Of a DNA stretch of 64,000 nt, positions 36,648-48,910 are shown piece by piece. This stretch comes from Trichopria drosophilae (Eukaryota; Arthropoda; Insecta; Hymenoptera; Diapriidae): NCBI GenBank assembly GCA_030407085.1, contig CM059584.1, positions 140,916,001-140,980,000 on the forward strand. The letters are read 5' to 3'. The first letter of the stretch is position 1; each line of letters opens with the position of its first letter. A program made the position numbers and the translations under genes. Below the pieces are notes generated by a model. It was not told the DNA's origin and ran no database searches. It saw nothing but the letters and a program-made list of their open reading frames with translations.

Positions 36648-36854
36648 TTACAAACTTCCACCAGCTCCTTCCGTAGCTAAGTTCTTGATCTGGGTCAATC
36701 CATCGTCCGTTACATCACAAACATACCACATTCTGACATCGGCATCATCCTGGTAGTTTTTTACGTTTGGACTCGCATAACGAGACGCCATTCGACGGTT
36801 ACGCAACAATTCGCTTGCATCGATGATAATTGGTATTCCAAAGTCAGTTACAGT
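36648..36854 (-). other. Unassigned protein-like frame (68 codons)
   Basis: On the minus strand a frame bounded by stops reads with protein-like composition, including LLRNRRMASRY and DDADVRMWYVCDVTDDGL. It has no ATG at its start and no clear acceptor AG upstream. I do not recognise the family. It could be an exon with an unusual boundary, a viral or transposon relic, or a processed pseudogene piece. Confidence 0.3.
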
Positions 36855-36871
36855 TCACATTTTAAAAGCGA

Positions 36872-37159
36872 ATGGCGACGATTAAGAGTAATGGTGCACC
36901 CGCGTGTCATATTTTACGTGGTACAATTACCTTACGCGGTTCTATTCGCAAAGATGCACAATCTACGCTATGGTCTGTGCCTCCGGTTATTCCCATTCGA
37001 ACGACGGCAATCGGTACTATTTTAAAATGCAGGACTTATTTATGGACACCCGCAATAATTAAACTCAATTACGATAAATGTCCAGGAGAATTTTATTTCG
37101 AGTTCGACGATTTATCGGCCAAATGTGTAAGCGCACCGCTGGAGATTCTGGCCTGGTAG
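36872..37159 (+). other. Unassigned open frame (95 codons)
   Basis: The frame is balanced in composition and ends with KCPGEFYFEFDDLSAKC, which faintly recalls the C-P-x-G-x-x-F half of a peritrophin-A chitin-binding domain, but the remaining cysteines are absent. It has no signal peptide, TATA box or polyadenylation context. Not a confident gene. Confidence 0.2.
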
Positions 37160-37449
37160 ATAATTCCTTTGAATGGATCTTAAACCGTCGTTTTCGTTAA
37201 AAAGATTTTTTTAATTTGATGAAGTAATTGTCGGAAAAGTGAAAGCGTGTTACAGAAATGTTTAATTCTGGAGTTGTATAATTTTATGTCTTCTAAATAG
37301 GACTATTATTGTATACACAATCCAGCGATTACTAGTTTCGCTTTGCGCAATTAGGTGAAGATTCTTCCGTAAATACTGATATTAAGCCTAATATTTAGAA
37401 ATAAAGTCTATCCAACAGATCAATTTCGTATTGCCGGTTTATGTGGATT

Positions 37450-38600
37450 TCTGTCATTAGTTGATAAATGTAGAATTATAATTTTTCCCTTGTGATGAGA
37501 AGGTCGAAAGATGTTAATGACCAATCATAATGGGAAATGATGCTGTCAATTTATGAGAACTGTAAACAATGTTGTTTGATGATGACTAATGATGTTGATG
37601 AATAATGTAGCCGTTTAAGATTGCTTAATATAATGACAACTTCAGCTGATTTTCATTGTAATATCGCTTGGTTGTGATGTTTTCAAATTATAGTGTCAAT
37701 CAGTGACTTCTGTTTTGAAATGTTGTTGTTAATGACGAATTATAATGTTGGACAATGTCGTACATCAATGACATTGGATTGTATATCTGTTGATGTCAAT
37801 GGATGTTACAGACGGTCGGTTATGTTGTGGAGGCCGAAAGATCGAAATGAGAAATGAAGATGTGAAATAGTACTATGAATGTAATAAAAAAATCTTGGAT
37901 GCTGATATGCAATGAAGTTGTCGAATAATATCGGAACGTAGTGCTAATTATAATATGATGATCTATAATGATGATGTCAAATAATGGTGTGATTGGTGAC
38001 TTCTGTTGTTAAGTGTTGTTGCTAATGTTGATTGATGATGGATTATATAGACTCATCACAAATCATAGTTGTCAGTATTAGCCTATAACATCTGATTATG
38101 ATATAAGATGGCTGTGATGACATTGGTTAGGTTTAATGGCATACGATAATGACGACTAACATGTATTTAAAATGACAATGTCTGATAATCAATGCACATA
38201 AACATAGCTTAACGATATTAACAGATACATCAAATAATTATGATGTTAAATAGTAATGCCTGTTTTGAGTGATGATGACATTGTTTCTTGATGATGTTGG
38301 ATGATAATGTACATAATCAATTGTGTCGAGATCTGCTGTTAATTGGCGAATTCTCTCCATAATATCTGTAGATGATGTCAGACAATGCTAAAGAATAATC
38401 TATAAACTCCTACTGATTCTTCTTGAATGATAACCATGACAGATAATATTAGGGAGTAGGGATGATTGACGATTTTATCAAAGGATGTAATCGATTGACC
38501 ATGATACAGGGATGGTGATTTTAACGTTCAACAACGATTTCTGATGATGATTTTGAATATATGTTGTCGTAATCCTATACTGGACAATACAGTGAATTAA
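37450..38600. repeat. ATGATG/TGTTGATG-rich cryptic simple repeat
   Basis: About 1.1 kb is saturated with GATGATG, AATGATGTTGATG and GATAATGTA words on the plus strand, with almost no inverse equivalent. This gives strong strand asymmetry without an exact period. It is non-coding, with stops in all frames. Confidence 0.65.
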
Positions 38601-41600
38601 GAGTAACTTCAAATAAATATCTTGACATGCTGTCGGTTATGGCTTTTTATAGATTCAATATCCAACTCGTATCCGCCATAGTCAATGATCAAATTCTGAA
38701 ATAAGATTTGTAAACAAATATATTAATAGTCAGTTAACAAATAAAAACCTTGAAACCATCTAAAATAATAATAAAATCACGTGTTAATTTTATAATAACA
38801 ATACTACTTTCAAACTACATTTTCAACTTTGAAGTCTGGTTCTCTCCATCAGCAACGGGATACCACCGAATAATAAAATTAAACAAATATTTTTTAAATG
38901 GTAAATATGAGCAATTACGGAATTTCGAATTCCTTGATATATTGAGACTTGAAAAGCATTCCAAATTTTCGTCATGATTTTGACGAGAAGTGTGACACCA
39001 GCCTCAAGTGCATACGTGGATCTGTTCCAAAGTAAGCGTAGTTTGTAGTCACTCATAAATTTTGAGAGCTTTATTTTACTCGCTGTTTTATTTCAGTGGA
39101 AATTGACATCCGATGCGATGAGTCATTCAATGCAAATAACTTTTGCAAATCTAGGACAAATTACTGTATTGCCATCTTTGGCAAATGAAATATGGCGATA
39201 CTTTTTGTAATTCAAGATGATCATGTGCATAATGCCTAGCTTTGTAAGGTTATCTTTTTAGAATGAATATGATCTATTTTTCTGGTAACTATAATAAAGT
39301 TGGACAATTGCAAAATCTCGTATTGTATTAGGTAATACATACAAAATAAATAATATTTAACAAAATGTAATTTTATTAATGTACTAAGAGATGCGTTTTC
39401 TACAAAGAGAGAAAAAAATGATTAAGGTCGAAATATTTGTAACATCTAATAATAGTAATATTAACATTGTTAAAAGTCATCATTGATATGATGTTACTTT
39501 TATTGTAATTTATAATAGTGTTAATCTACTCATAGACAAAAATGGAACCATAAATAAAGTAGACAAAATATACCAATAGTATAATTAAGAACGTGAAAAG
39601 TTGCTGCTGACACTATGTTAATTTTAAAATTCAGAATATCGTAAAATATACCATACAATAACTATCTTTACTATATTAAAAATGGTTATGTTGGTTTAAT
39701 GAATTTTATTACATCTGCTTTACTATTCAATTGTTTAAATGTTTAAAGCTATTGTTTAACATTAAAATAACGGTAGATTTGAGATTATGTACTCTATTAC
39801 GTATTTAACGATTGAGAAATAGTGAACAGCACAACATCATGGCATGTTTACTACCAAAAGTTAATTTAACTATTTTTGGTAATGCTGCGTTTTATGACGG
39901 TCAATTGGATCTACACAGAACAAAAAATTTGTTAACCATACCATTTTATAATAGTAGAACGCTTTAATACAAAAAGTATGTAAATTAACTAAACCTCAAA
40001 TATCAACTATAACTTTTCATGTTGTTATTTGCACTATTTACCTATGTTAATATCTTTTCTACCATTTCTTCGTGGTTCTATCAACTCGTTTATTCTTTCT
40101 GTGCATTAAATATATTTTTTCTCTCTCAATGTACCATTGCCGAAAATTTTGAAACTTTATACCTAAATAACAGACAGTAAAATACTTTCCTTCCATCATC
40201 GATCAATACGTATATAATAAAATGCGACATAAAACCTACATGCTCCATCCAAATTTCAAGACTGGATCAATGCGATGCTCTTTGGCGTGGCAGCTTGCCA
40301 GTAAATGCAATAAGAAAAAATTCAATACTACCAGTGCTATAAAGATTAGCCGTAGATTCAAACTCACGTATATGGAGTCAATTTTATTAACTAAATACAC
40401 AATTTTTACCCAAAGTTCAAAGTCTATTATATAAAGATTAAATGTTGATGAAAATCTCACAAAGTTTCGGATTTTTTTGGCCAAAGAGATTCTCCCTGAA
40501 GACAAATAATAAGTCATTCAATCAATCAATCATCGCTAAAAGCTCAAATTTCCATTATTTAAGTTTTAATGTGTTTAAAAGAACTGTAAATTCCCTGTAC
40601 TTTTCTTAAAATAATTAAAATTTGAAAGCCGTAGATTACAGCTCCATCTATCGCAAATATTAAAAGTATATGTATCACAGAAAACTTTCATATTTTTCAG
40701 TCAAGCAAAGAGCTTCCGAAAATGTTTGTCGCATTTTTGGTTATAAATTTTGTAGGACTATGTAACCAAGAGGTATAAACTGAACAAAAAATATACTTTT
40801 TTTAACAAACATTATCTGCAATTTAAGCTTTTCCAACTCAACCAATTAAAAATTAATTAAATATTACCAAACCATATTATTGAAACGAAAATATCACTTA
40901 TGTTATCTCTTAAATCAATTTAAAAAACCAATAATCAGGTCCATTCAATTCGAATAATAACTGCGCAGACTCGTCTAACCTACCAGCTGACAAACGGATA
41001 ACAGCCGTTAACGGAATCGTAAAAATGCGTGGACGTGAAGTGGTCATTTCGAGATACTAGACAGGAAGTCATATATCGACGCTTTGCGGTTTCCCAAGAG
41101 ATACATCTTCGGTTGCCACCCGACACTGCAAATCTCTATTAATTTTCCCGGATATTAGTTAGCTCACCCTATGATCCAGATATATATTAAAACCTTTGAA
41201 GTATCCTCACCGCATACCGTAATGCGATCGACGACATGACGAATGAAAGAACAAGAAAGAACATCATAAACAAAGTTACAAACTGGTTGTCCAGTTTAGG
41301 AACAGGTGCGTTTTTTGTGCACTTCGAGGTTTACGGTACTTCAGGATATCGTTTTCTTTTTTTCTTCGGTTTTAACACCAAAAAATATTTACAACATCCG
41401 ATACTTTCTTAAATTATGTAAAGTGTCTTATTACGGGACGCTCATGTTTAGTAAATTTGACTACTTTTTAATTACACTTCCACCGTAGCATTTTTCTAGT
41501 TGCAGTTACTATCTTAAGGTAGTTAAAATAACTAAGAATGTGCATAGTGTAACCAAAGTGAGTAAAGTTAACTCAACTATTCATCATTGATAATAATAAT

Positions 41601-41672
41601 AATCATAATCGTCTTTTTTCTCATCAGAAAGGTTACACAATAACAAAAGGCCACAGCAATAGCTGTTTTACA
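38601..41672. other. AT-rich gene desert, nothing certain
   Basis: Two short open frames at 40222-40434 (plus) and 40236-40517 (minus) overlap and neither looks coding. 40980-41250 is GC-richer without content I recognise. Confidence 0.5.
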
Positions 41673-41676
41673 GACT

Positions 41677-42892
41677 AACCCATTAACTCGATTTTTTCGA
41701 CGTTTTTTCCCAATAATTGCGTTTTTTGCCATTGAAAAGGGCAGTGCTGATCATTGGAAAACGTACTAATCGCGTCTTTTTGTTCAGACCATTCTTTTCC
41801 CGTCGGATTTTTTCAAAAAACAAAATGGCGGCTTCAAGATAGCGTCTCCAAGTTGTAATTTTACATTTTCTCCCACAAATATTGATTATTTGACCGCGTA
41901 ACGGTTCAAATCACGGATAACTGGGATGAAAAAGTAATTATTATCATTTGTGAAAACTTAGTCCTATCATGATTCATTCATAACCTCAAATTAGTCGTGT
42001 ACAATGGGTTACTACCGATATTTTGTCAGATTTTCACTCAATTTGCAGATCGCAAGTCAATCCACATCTTATAGTGCAACATAACTTTCAATATCTGCAA
42101 TATTGATTTACAAAATACAAAACAAAACACAAAAATAAAAAACAAATATTTCCTCATTGCCTCCACGTGTTTTGAATACAAAAAGTATGAAAGTAATAAA
42201 ATTAAAATTAAAAAAAATGAAGAAAAGTATTTTAAAAATAAAAAAAAGTCGAACTGTACTAAATTTTTAGGTTATAACCCGATAATTAATAGGTCATAAG
42301 GGTATATGGTCATTTTTAATTTCACACATAAGTAATGTTTCGGAAACGTCGAAAATTGTGTGAAAATTAGACAAATAATCGGTATAAACCCATTGTGTCT
42401 AATTAATTTGAGGTTATGAGGTTACGAATAAATCATGATGAGACTAGGTATTGACAAATGATAATAATTACTTTTTCATTGCAATTCTCCATGATTTGAG
42501 CCGTTACACGTTCAAATAATCGATATTTGTACGAGAAAATTCAAACTTACAACTTCCAGACGCCATCTTGAAACCGCCATTTTGTTTTTTGAAAAAAATA
42601 TAGCAAAAAGACGCGATTAGTATGTTTTGCAACGATCAGCACTGCCCTTTTCAATATAAAAAAAACGCAATTATTGGGAAAAAATGTCGAAAAAAACAGT
42701 ATTTTTTTCGAAAAAATGATCATAACTTTTTTCTCTGTAATTTCTCGCGGTTTCTGACCACGGCATTTGAAAGAGGAGGTCCAAATCTATCGATTTTGTC
42801 TTATTTCAAATTTTGTTAACGCTGTTTGGAACAAAAGTTACATCGTTGAAAGTTGTGTCCAAATTCTGGACTTTTGGGACGAAAAAGGTTAA
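41677..42892. mobile_element. Large foldback element, piggyBac-like tips
   Basis: The left tip CTAACCCATTAACTCG resembles the TTAACCCATTAAG tip of the 29.5-kb element; the right limit is placed at AAAAAGGTTAA. Long inverted arms run from about 41690-42050 and 42340-42702, with partners CCCAATAATTGCGTTTTTT, AAGGGCAGTGCTGATC, AAAATGGCGG and GTAATTATTATCATTTGT. The loop is about 290 bases and the right tail is unpaired. Boundaries are less certain than for the other two elements. Confidence 0.7.
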
Positions 42893-43706
42893 CTAAAAAA
42901 GGAGTTCTTTTCACACTCTACTCAACGATAACAAAAAGATTCTTGATAGTAACAAAAATAGAGGATAACCTAAGTGCTAATGTCTTAGATAAACACATGT
43001 GCTTTAATCAACAACTTACATTTGGAATATATCAGCAAAATTTAAGGTTCGTGTCTACAGTTCACAGAGAAACTCCTCAGAAATGCTGAATCTACTACGG
43101 ACTGTACACAATAGCAGTACGTGACGATACATAGGGGTAAGGTAAAGTGCTCATCAATTTATGACTACGCGTCAATTTTACTAAGGCACTTATACTTGAA
43201 AGACCTAATAAAACATACTTCAATATGTTAATAATTGATATCTATAATAATCAATGATATATATTATTCATGTTACAATTAGGAGATTTTCAAAATATAA
43301 ACAATAATGACCTGCCAAAAATTCGTGCAAACGATAGATTTTTTACTTTTCACTGCGAAAGGGATCTCTTGAGTTTGGTTCTCATTGATTGGAAAAATCA
43401 AAACCTAATTTTGAAAAAGCTAATAGTAAAATTCATCATTTTTCCCAGTGTACAACAAATTTTGTGTGAAAAATGGGAAAAATGGACATCAGCTTCACTC
43501 TAATGCAGCTTATTTTTGAAACGAAATTAATTATACAATACATAATTCCTACTTCTTGAATTTGAAGCAGTGATGAGAATTGTTAGGATTCTAAAATAAA
43601 ACTGCAGAAAAAGCTGTTTTATTATATCTTAGGTCAGATAACATAAGAAGATAATTTTATTTTCAAAAACATCACCACGGTTTCTTAAGCCAAATTGAGA
43701 CGTCGT
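42893..43706. other. Intergenic DNA, nothing seen
   Basis: Open frames at 42853-43089 and 43270-43503 lack protein-like patterning or splice context. Confidence 0.45.
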
Positions 43707-44032
43707 ATCGAACAATCCGACTTGTGGGATTTTAGTTAGCCTCTATTTACTTGGCTGTAACTCGTCCATTTCTCAAAATTTTGAGCTGAAATTTTAAGAA
43801 ACCATTGTTTATGGTATGCATTAGTAATGAAATTATTACTCTAGTAGCAATTGAAAATACCCATGAGCCGGAAGCAAAAAGTAATGTTATATATTTTTAA
43901 AATATTTTCTCGTTTGCATCATTATCCTCAGAATACTATGAGAAGTATTTAGTTAAAATTTTAAGAAATGGCCGAGTTACAGCCATATAAACCCAGAGGC
44001 CAACTAAAATCCAACAAGTCCGATTGTTCGAT
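43707..44032. mobile_element. Inverted-repeat element, about 326 bp
   Basis: ATCGAACAATCCGACTTGT at the left is mirrored by ACAAGTCCGATTGTTCGAT at the right; GGATTTTAGTT, GCTGTAACTC and AAATTTTAAGAAA-type blocks have inverse partners further in. Non-coding, superfamily unknown. Confidence 0.75.
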
Positions 44033-44339
44033 CTGGCCCCTCAATTATTGTTAAGATCATAACTCCCAACAAAATATGACAAACAAAATCTGGAATATGA
44101 GGCTGCGAAGTTCAGAAGGACGACAATAGATGTCACTGTATTGATGGAAAGTCTCTAGAGCCCATAAACACAGAATTGACGTAACTTGCATAAAGTATAT
44201 GCCATGGAAGCATACTCTAGCATATTTTCGACAAGGTAATTGGAATTTTATTAAAACTGATTCAAATGCAACTACAAGGCTATCATATGTATGCTTTTGT
44301 GAATTGTGGCAAAGACAGTATACCGAAATAATTCACTTG

Positions 44340-44930
44340 GTGTACTCGTAGCTATTCGCACTCAGTCGCTCTTTGTGCAAGACTTGCGAGTCTTGTGTGT
44401 CCGTATATAAATCGCTTCAAGGTCGTGTTTTGTGGAACGTACTTTATCGCCCCAAAGAAAAAAAGATGCGACATACGACGCTAAGCGTTCGTGGACTGCA
44501 AAGGGAAACTTAGCGAGACAAGAAATACATTAACGGCTTTACCGAAAGCACCCGCACGAGAAATAAAAAAAATCAGAAAAGACAAAGAACGAACATGTGA
44601 TGCCTTGTTTCTCTGCCATCTTTCAGGCTCAAAATTACCGGGCAATTACGGTATCGGTAATAAATTTACGTTCCCGCGAAATTTACGAATCGCAAAATGG
44701 CTGCGGGGATGCGTTCGGACACCCTGCGCCAAGAGTCTCGGGGATCACGTCTTTATTAAGCGCATATGAACATCTTCAAAACGCCGAAAATTTAGTAAAT
44801 TGCACTTTTTTTATCTCTTGAGGCCAATTACTGGACAAATGAAGATTTTTGGAAGGCAAGGACGCGCGTGGACGTTGGCGTTATCAGCGACGGATTTTTG
44901 CGAAAGTAGAGGTTAGAATGTGTATCATAA
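44340..44930 (+). promoter_or_regulatory. Candidate promoter/5' region of the 45.6-kb gene
   Basis: A TATATAA box at 44404-44410 lies in GC-richer DNA that continues to about 44900. A donor-like GTAGAGGTTAGA occurs near 44910, so a non-coding first exon could end there and splice to 45571. The open frames at 44491-44821 overlap in two frames and neither is convincing. Confidence 0.3.
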
Positions 44931-45584
44931 CAGAAAACAAGTTTTCTGAAGGCTAAAAAAAATGTTCTGGTTTATTATTTGAAAAAGAATAGATACGTTC
45001 ATATTTCAGTTGTATGAACTCTGTTTTATATTTCTTTCCATTTCACATTCATCCATCGTACCATTCGATGTTGGTAACCTGTGCAATTTCTTTAATGGAT
45101 TGCTCAAAATTTATTGTTTTTTCGTCGCTGAATACGATTTTCATATAAGAATGGCAACATTTTTAATGCCTGAACATATATGAGTACTGCAATTTTCTAA
45201 ATTGTTATTAATTTTTTTAACCAAAATTTTGTCTTTTCTAAGAATTTTTTTGAGCTCGTTACTCTAGATATTCCAAAGTCACTAATTCCGGAATGAGAGT
45301 ACTTTAACATTACTTTACATTAATAAACTAATCTAGCCGTCCTAGTTGTAGTAAATATTTCTATTAATTAGAGCGGTATGTCACTCCAATTGAAACAAAT
45401 ATTGTCGGGCATTGCAAGTTGTATAATAACACACAAAAAATATTTTTGGCATTTTATAGATTTTTATTTCGTAGTTAGGTTTAAATAATTGACGATTTGC
45501 ACATTGTTACTTATTTAATTGAACTATTAGTAGTTGAGGAATCGCTAACTTAAACTTTGTACAATTACAGCACCTTTACGGCAA

Positions 45585-46643
45585 ATGCAAAATATAAAGA
45601 ATACCGGTGCTATTCCGTCATTTTGTGATTGTGGTAAAATCTTCTTATCAGAAGAATCACCAAAAATATCATCGATTTGTGGAACGAACATAGGCTTACT
45701 AGAACATCGTTTTTATACAACTGCATCAGATAGTACACCGGATGACTCGCCTGAGACTGCTAGCAGTCGTTATGAACAATTAAAAAAACAGGTATTCTAG
45801 AAATTGCAAAATACACGGCAACAATTCCAAAAAAACTTGGGAACATGATAAAATATCGTGAGTTTTAACTGATAGATGATTAAGTATCGGTTTCTTCAAA
45901 ATGTAAATATTCATTGCATAATAACATCTTCCTTCTTTTATTGACGCCAAAAAGTGGTGTAATTTATTATAATATTGATCACAAAATACCTAAAATGCAC
46001 AGTCCTTCTCTAATTTTGAATCAATCGTAGCCAACATCTTTTTGTATGCTTTTTCACGATTTCAATGTAAGTTCCACATGGATTTAAGGATTTGCTGCAC
46101 GCAAAATAAAAATACTAACTAGGGCCATTTTTCGAGTACAACACTTAGATTACGATGAAAAATAATGCTCTACACAATTTTTATTGATTTTTATTGTTGC
46201 AATTTAATGTTGCTAAAATATGGCCGATACCTCCCCTTAAACTTTCAAGTTTATTCTGTAATATTTGGTCTTTGTGGCGTACAATTTTCGAAAAATGACT
46301 ATACCGAACTAATGTTAATATGTATTCTTAGACCCTTACATTTCAACTTAATCGAACTACTTTCAATGACATTTCCTGAATCCTTACTGTCTGTTTAGCT
46401 TGTGCCTAAATTATTTCTAAATTCTTATCACAAATATTGTTACCAAGAGATTCTTAATAAGATTACCAAATCATGTTTATCCAGTTAAATGCCAAGGAAC
46501 AAACTCCAGTTTTTAAAGAGACAGTAAATGTGGAAAATCGACCAGTGACCAAAGATGTACCAGAAAGAGCAGGAAATGTGGATTCCATCGACGATATACT
46601 GACACGTTGGAATATTCTAAAGCCAAAAAAGAAAAACAAATAA
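45585..46643 (+). CDS. Small spliced gene of unknown function
   Basis: Coding exons are 45585-45791 and 46485-46643, giving 121 residues if the ATG at 45585 is the start. The exon itself begins at 45571 after ACAATTACAG and stays open for four more codons, so the true start could lie in an upstream exon. The intron (45792-46484) is GT-AG, phase 0, and the frame continues cleanly. The protein has a cysteine cluster (FCDCGK, then SSICG), a Ser/Thr/Asp-rich middle (ASDSTPDDSPETASS), a short helix YEQLKKQ at the junction, the motif SIDDILTRWNIL near the end and a basic tail KPKKKNK. There is no signal peptide or membrane segment. I do not recognise the family; the basic tail and acidic/serine middle suggest a small nuclear or adaptor protein, but that is speculation. 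Confidence 0.7.
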
Positions 46644-46697
46644 TTAAACGCCGCTGAATGTTTGTATCAAAATATAAATCAATTGTAAAGAAAACAT

Positions 46698-46703
46698 AAT
46701 AAA
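46698..46703 (+). terminator. Polyadenylation signal of the 45.6-kb gene
   Basis: AATAAA about 55 bases after the stop codon, in A/T-rich context. Confidence 0.6.
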
Positions 46704-46782
46704 TCAAAATATGTGTATTGTTTGCATTTGAACTAAATGATGGTCCTATACATTTACTGTAGAATTCTGATACCAAAATTGA

Positions 46783-47012
46783 TTTTTTTGATACACGTGT
46801 CCGTAAAGTGTGATTTTAGGGACTGATCTCCGCACTTTACGGACTAAAAACAGTCGAAGTATCAAAAAATAGTTTTCGCTCCTCGGCCGTAAAATTTTAT
46901 GACCTCGGTTTGGAGATTGTGCGTCCGTAAAAATAGTTTCGCCAGTTCTCGGACGCACAATCTCCACTCGGTCCGTAAAATTGAACTTTACGGCCTAGAA
47001 CAGAAAAGTACT
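46783..47012. repeat. CGTAAAGT-rich palindromic element, copy B
   Basis: Inverse orientation to copy A at 4613-4803. It starts TTTTTTGATACACGTGTCCG and ends CTAGAACAGAAAAGTACT. It carries an extra inverted pair GGAGATTGTGCGTCCG / CGGACGCACAATCTCC that copy A lacks. The minus-strand open frame at 46746-46967 is an artefact of the repeat. Confidence 0.75.
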
Positions 47013-47498
47013 GTTCCATTCGTATAGGCATTGTTGTGAAAAAAATTGAATTAGAATTTTTTTGTACAGGGAAACATTTCCATACATCTGTATTTCAATT
47101 TTCGAATTATCTTTTACAGTGTGTTTTATAGCAGAACCATCAAAAGAAACATTTAACAAAAACAATTTTGTGACTTAAACACTTTTTTTCTTTATTTTGA
47201 AAAGAGTAAGTCAACAAAACTATTTTTCAATTGAAATAAACCTTTTCTCGGAGTGTAGATTTTAAATTCAAATTCGATATCACAAGCAGCATTCTTCTTT
47301 AATTGGAAGCTTCTCTTACATTCTCTTACATTTTTAATCCTCAGTTCAGAATCGGGGACTGCTTCTAAATGGCATTAAATTTTTTTGGAGAGAGTTATTT
47401 CTTATAAACTTCGTTTAAACGGAAAAAACGAAATAGTTGGTCTTACTATCTAAATAGTAGAATACATCACAACTACATTTTGTAGTAGGTTTTATCAA
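47013..47498. other. AT-rich intergenic DNA, nothing seen
   Basis: No gene or repeat recognised apart from ACTAT-AAATAGT words that flank the next element. Confidence 0.45.
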
Positions 47499-47641
47499 GG
47501 GCGTCCACAGGGAGGGGCAAGAGGGGGAAGTTGCCTCCCCCCCTGGCCCGACAGTGTATATTTATTAGCCTATGTAACTTCCATTAACGTATAGTCGCAT
47601 ATTTAATTTTGCCTCCCCCTAAAAATAATCCTGTGGACGCC
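47499..47641. mobile_element. Short MITE with GGCGTCCACAGG ends
   Basis: GGCGTCCACAGGGAGGGGCA at the left is mirrored by TGCCTCCCC and CCTGTGGACGCC at the right. It is 143 bp, GC-rich at both ends and A/T-rich in the middle, with no coding capacity. ACTATCTAAATAGTAGAA and ACTATTCAAATAGTTA on its two sides suggest insertion into an older ACTATTTAAATAGT repeat. Confidence 0.75.
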
Positions 47642-48239
47642 GATGGGTTTTACTATTCAAATAGTTAGCTTGGTTACCGAATTTGTCGAGGTCACTATTT
47701 AAATAGTAAAATCTCTTCTTGTTAGTCTCTTACACTATAATCTATTCGATGCACGACGTACTTTTTCACGTCAGTTACAAACTTTCCGGATATTGTAATT
47801 AAAAAAAATGTGAGTTTATTCCAATATATGCTAACAATGAAAATTTCTTATAATTCATGGAATTATATGATGAAATTTTTTGGTAATTTGTTTCCTGAAG
47901 TGGCGTAAAAATGTTCTTAAAATTGTGCACCATCATGCACAGTTGCAATACAATCACAACTTGCTGATGGCTTAAAAATTTATTGCATTTGTGACATTGG
48001 TATTCCTGTTAGCTGAAAATGAATTTTGACTTCGGAATATTAAAGAACAACCCCAAAAACAATAGAATGTGGGGTTATATTAACTTGTCCAAAACTTTCC
48101 TTACTAAAGTAATCGTTTAAATAAAAGTAAAATTTATGGAATCTTAGGCGTTGGGTAACAAATTTTGTTTGAGTTTAATGACTTTTGTCCGAGTGTATAA
48201 TAAGTTACATTACGAAAGCTTTTTGCACTTTTATGATTT
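47642..48239. other. AT-rich intergenic DNA, nothing seen
   Basis: Another ACTATTTAAATAGT word occurs at about 47692. Nothing else is recognised. Confidence 0.45.
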
Positions 48240-48910
48240 CAAATTTGAAGCTTTCTGAGATTTGTCTCATGTCGGCCGTATGTCGATCACGGGTAACCGT
48301 GTACAGACAACGACAATGATTAAAAAAAATCGAATTATCTCTTAAATTCTGGTCCACATATTACAAAGTAGGCTTATGCTGCTGTTACGAGAGTTATATA
48401 AGCGGTAATTATTTCGCAGGCTCATAAATAAAGGGTTACCGAAGGAATGGATTGTGTATAAAGTAGCCGTTTGTACTAACTTAGTGTTATGTACAAGTTA
48501 GTATAATGCCGGTACATTATTATTACTGCATGGAGCGCAGTATCGCATAACAATCGCCAACATGATTGATGCACCCATTCAGTTCCACCTGCGAGCACGC
48601 GGAAATTAATCGCGAATGCCCGGTTTTAAGAGAATCGGCTTGCACCCATTCAAGATACGTGTACCACAAAGGTCATCGATCCAGAGGATTTCGGAACAAT
48701 GGCTTCTTAAATATGAACCGCAATATTGTTGCTGGGCTGCGGTGGGCCGTTAATTAATTCGACGGTTTTTAAATCGGTCAACGAGGGAAAATTTATGGGC
48801 AGCGATTTCGAAACATCTCCCATCTTGACTCCCGATCGGGACCCGAAGTGTGAGGGACGCTCCCTCTCGGCGTTCACTTCCTGATGACCGTTCTTCCATC
48901 TTATTCTGGT
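48240..48910. promoter_or_regulatory. GC-richer island, possible enhancer
   Basis: A sharp rise in G/C and CpG without repeats. It includes TTAATTAATTCGAC (homeodomain-like), TCATAAATAAAG, and TCCCGATCGGGA (palindrome at about 48830). Open frames on both strands are unpatterned. A regulatory role is inferred from composition and motifs. Confidence 0.3.

Noticed and set aside
37450..38600. CRISPR-like or satellite array
   Set aside because: No fixed repeat length, no conserved unit and no spacers; the DNA is eukaryotic.
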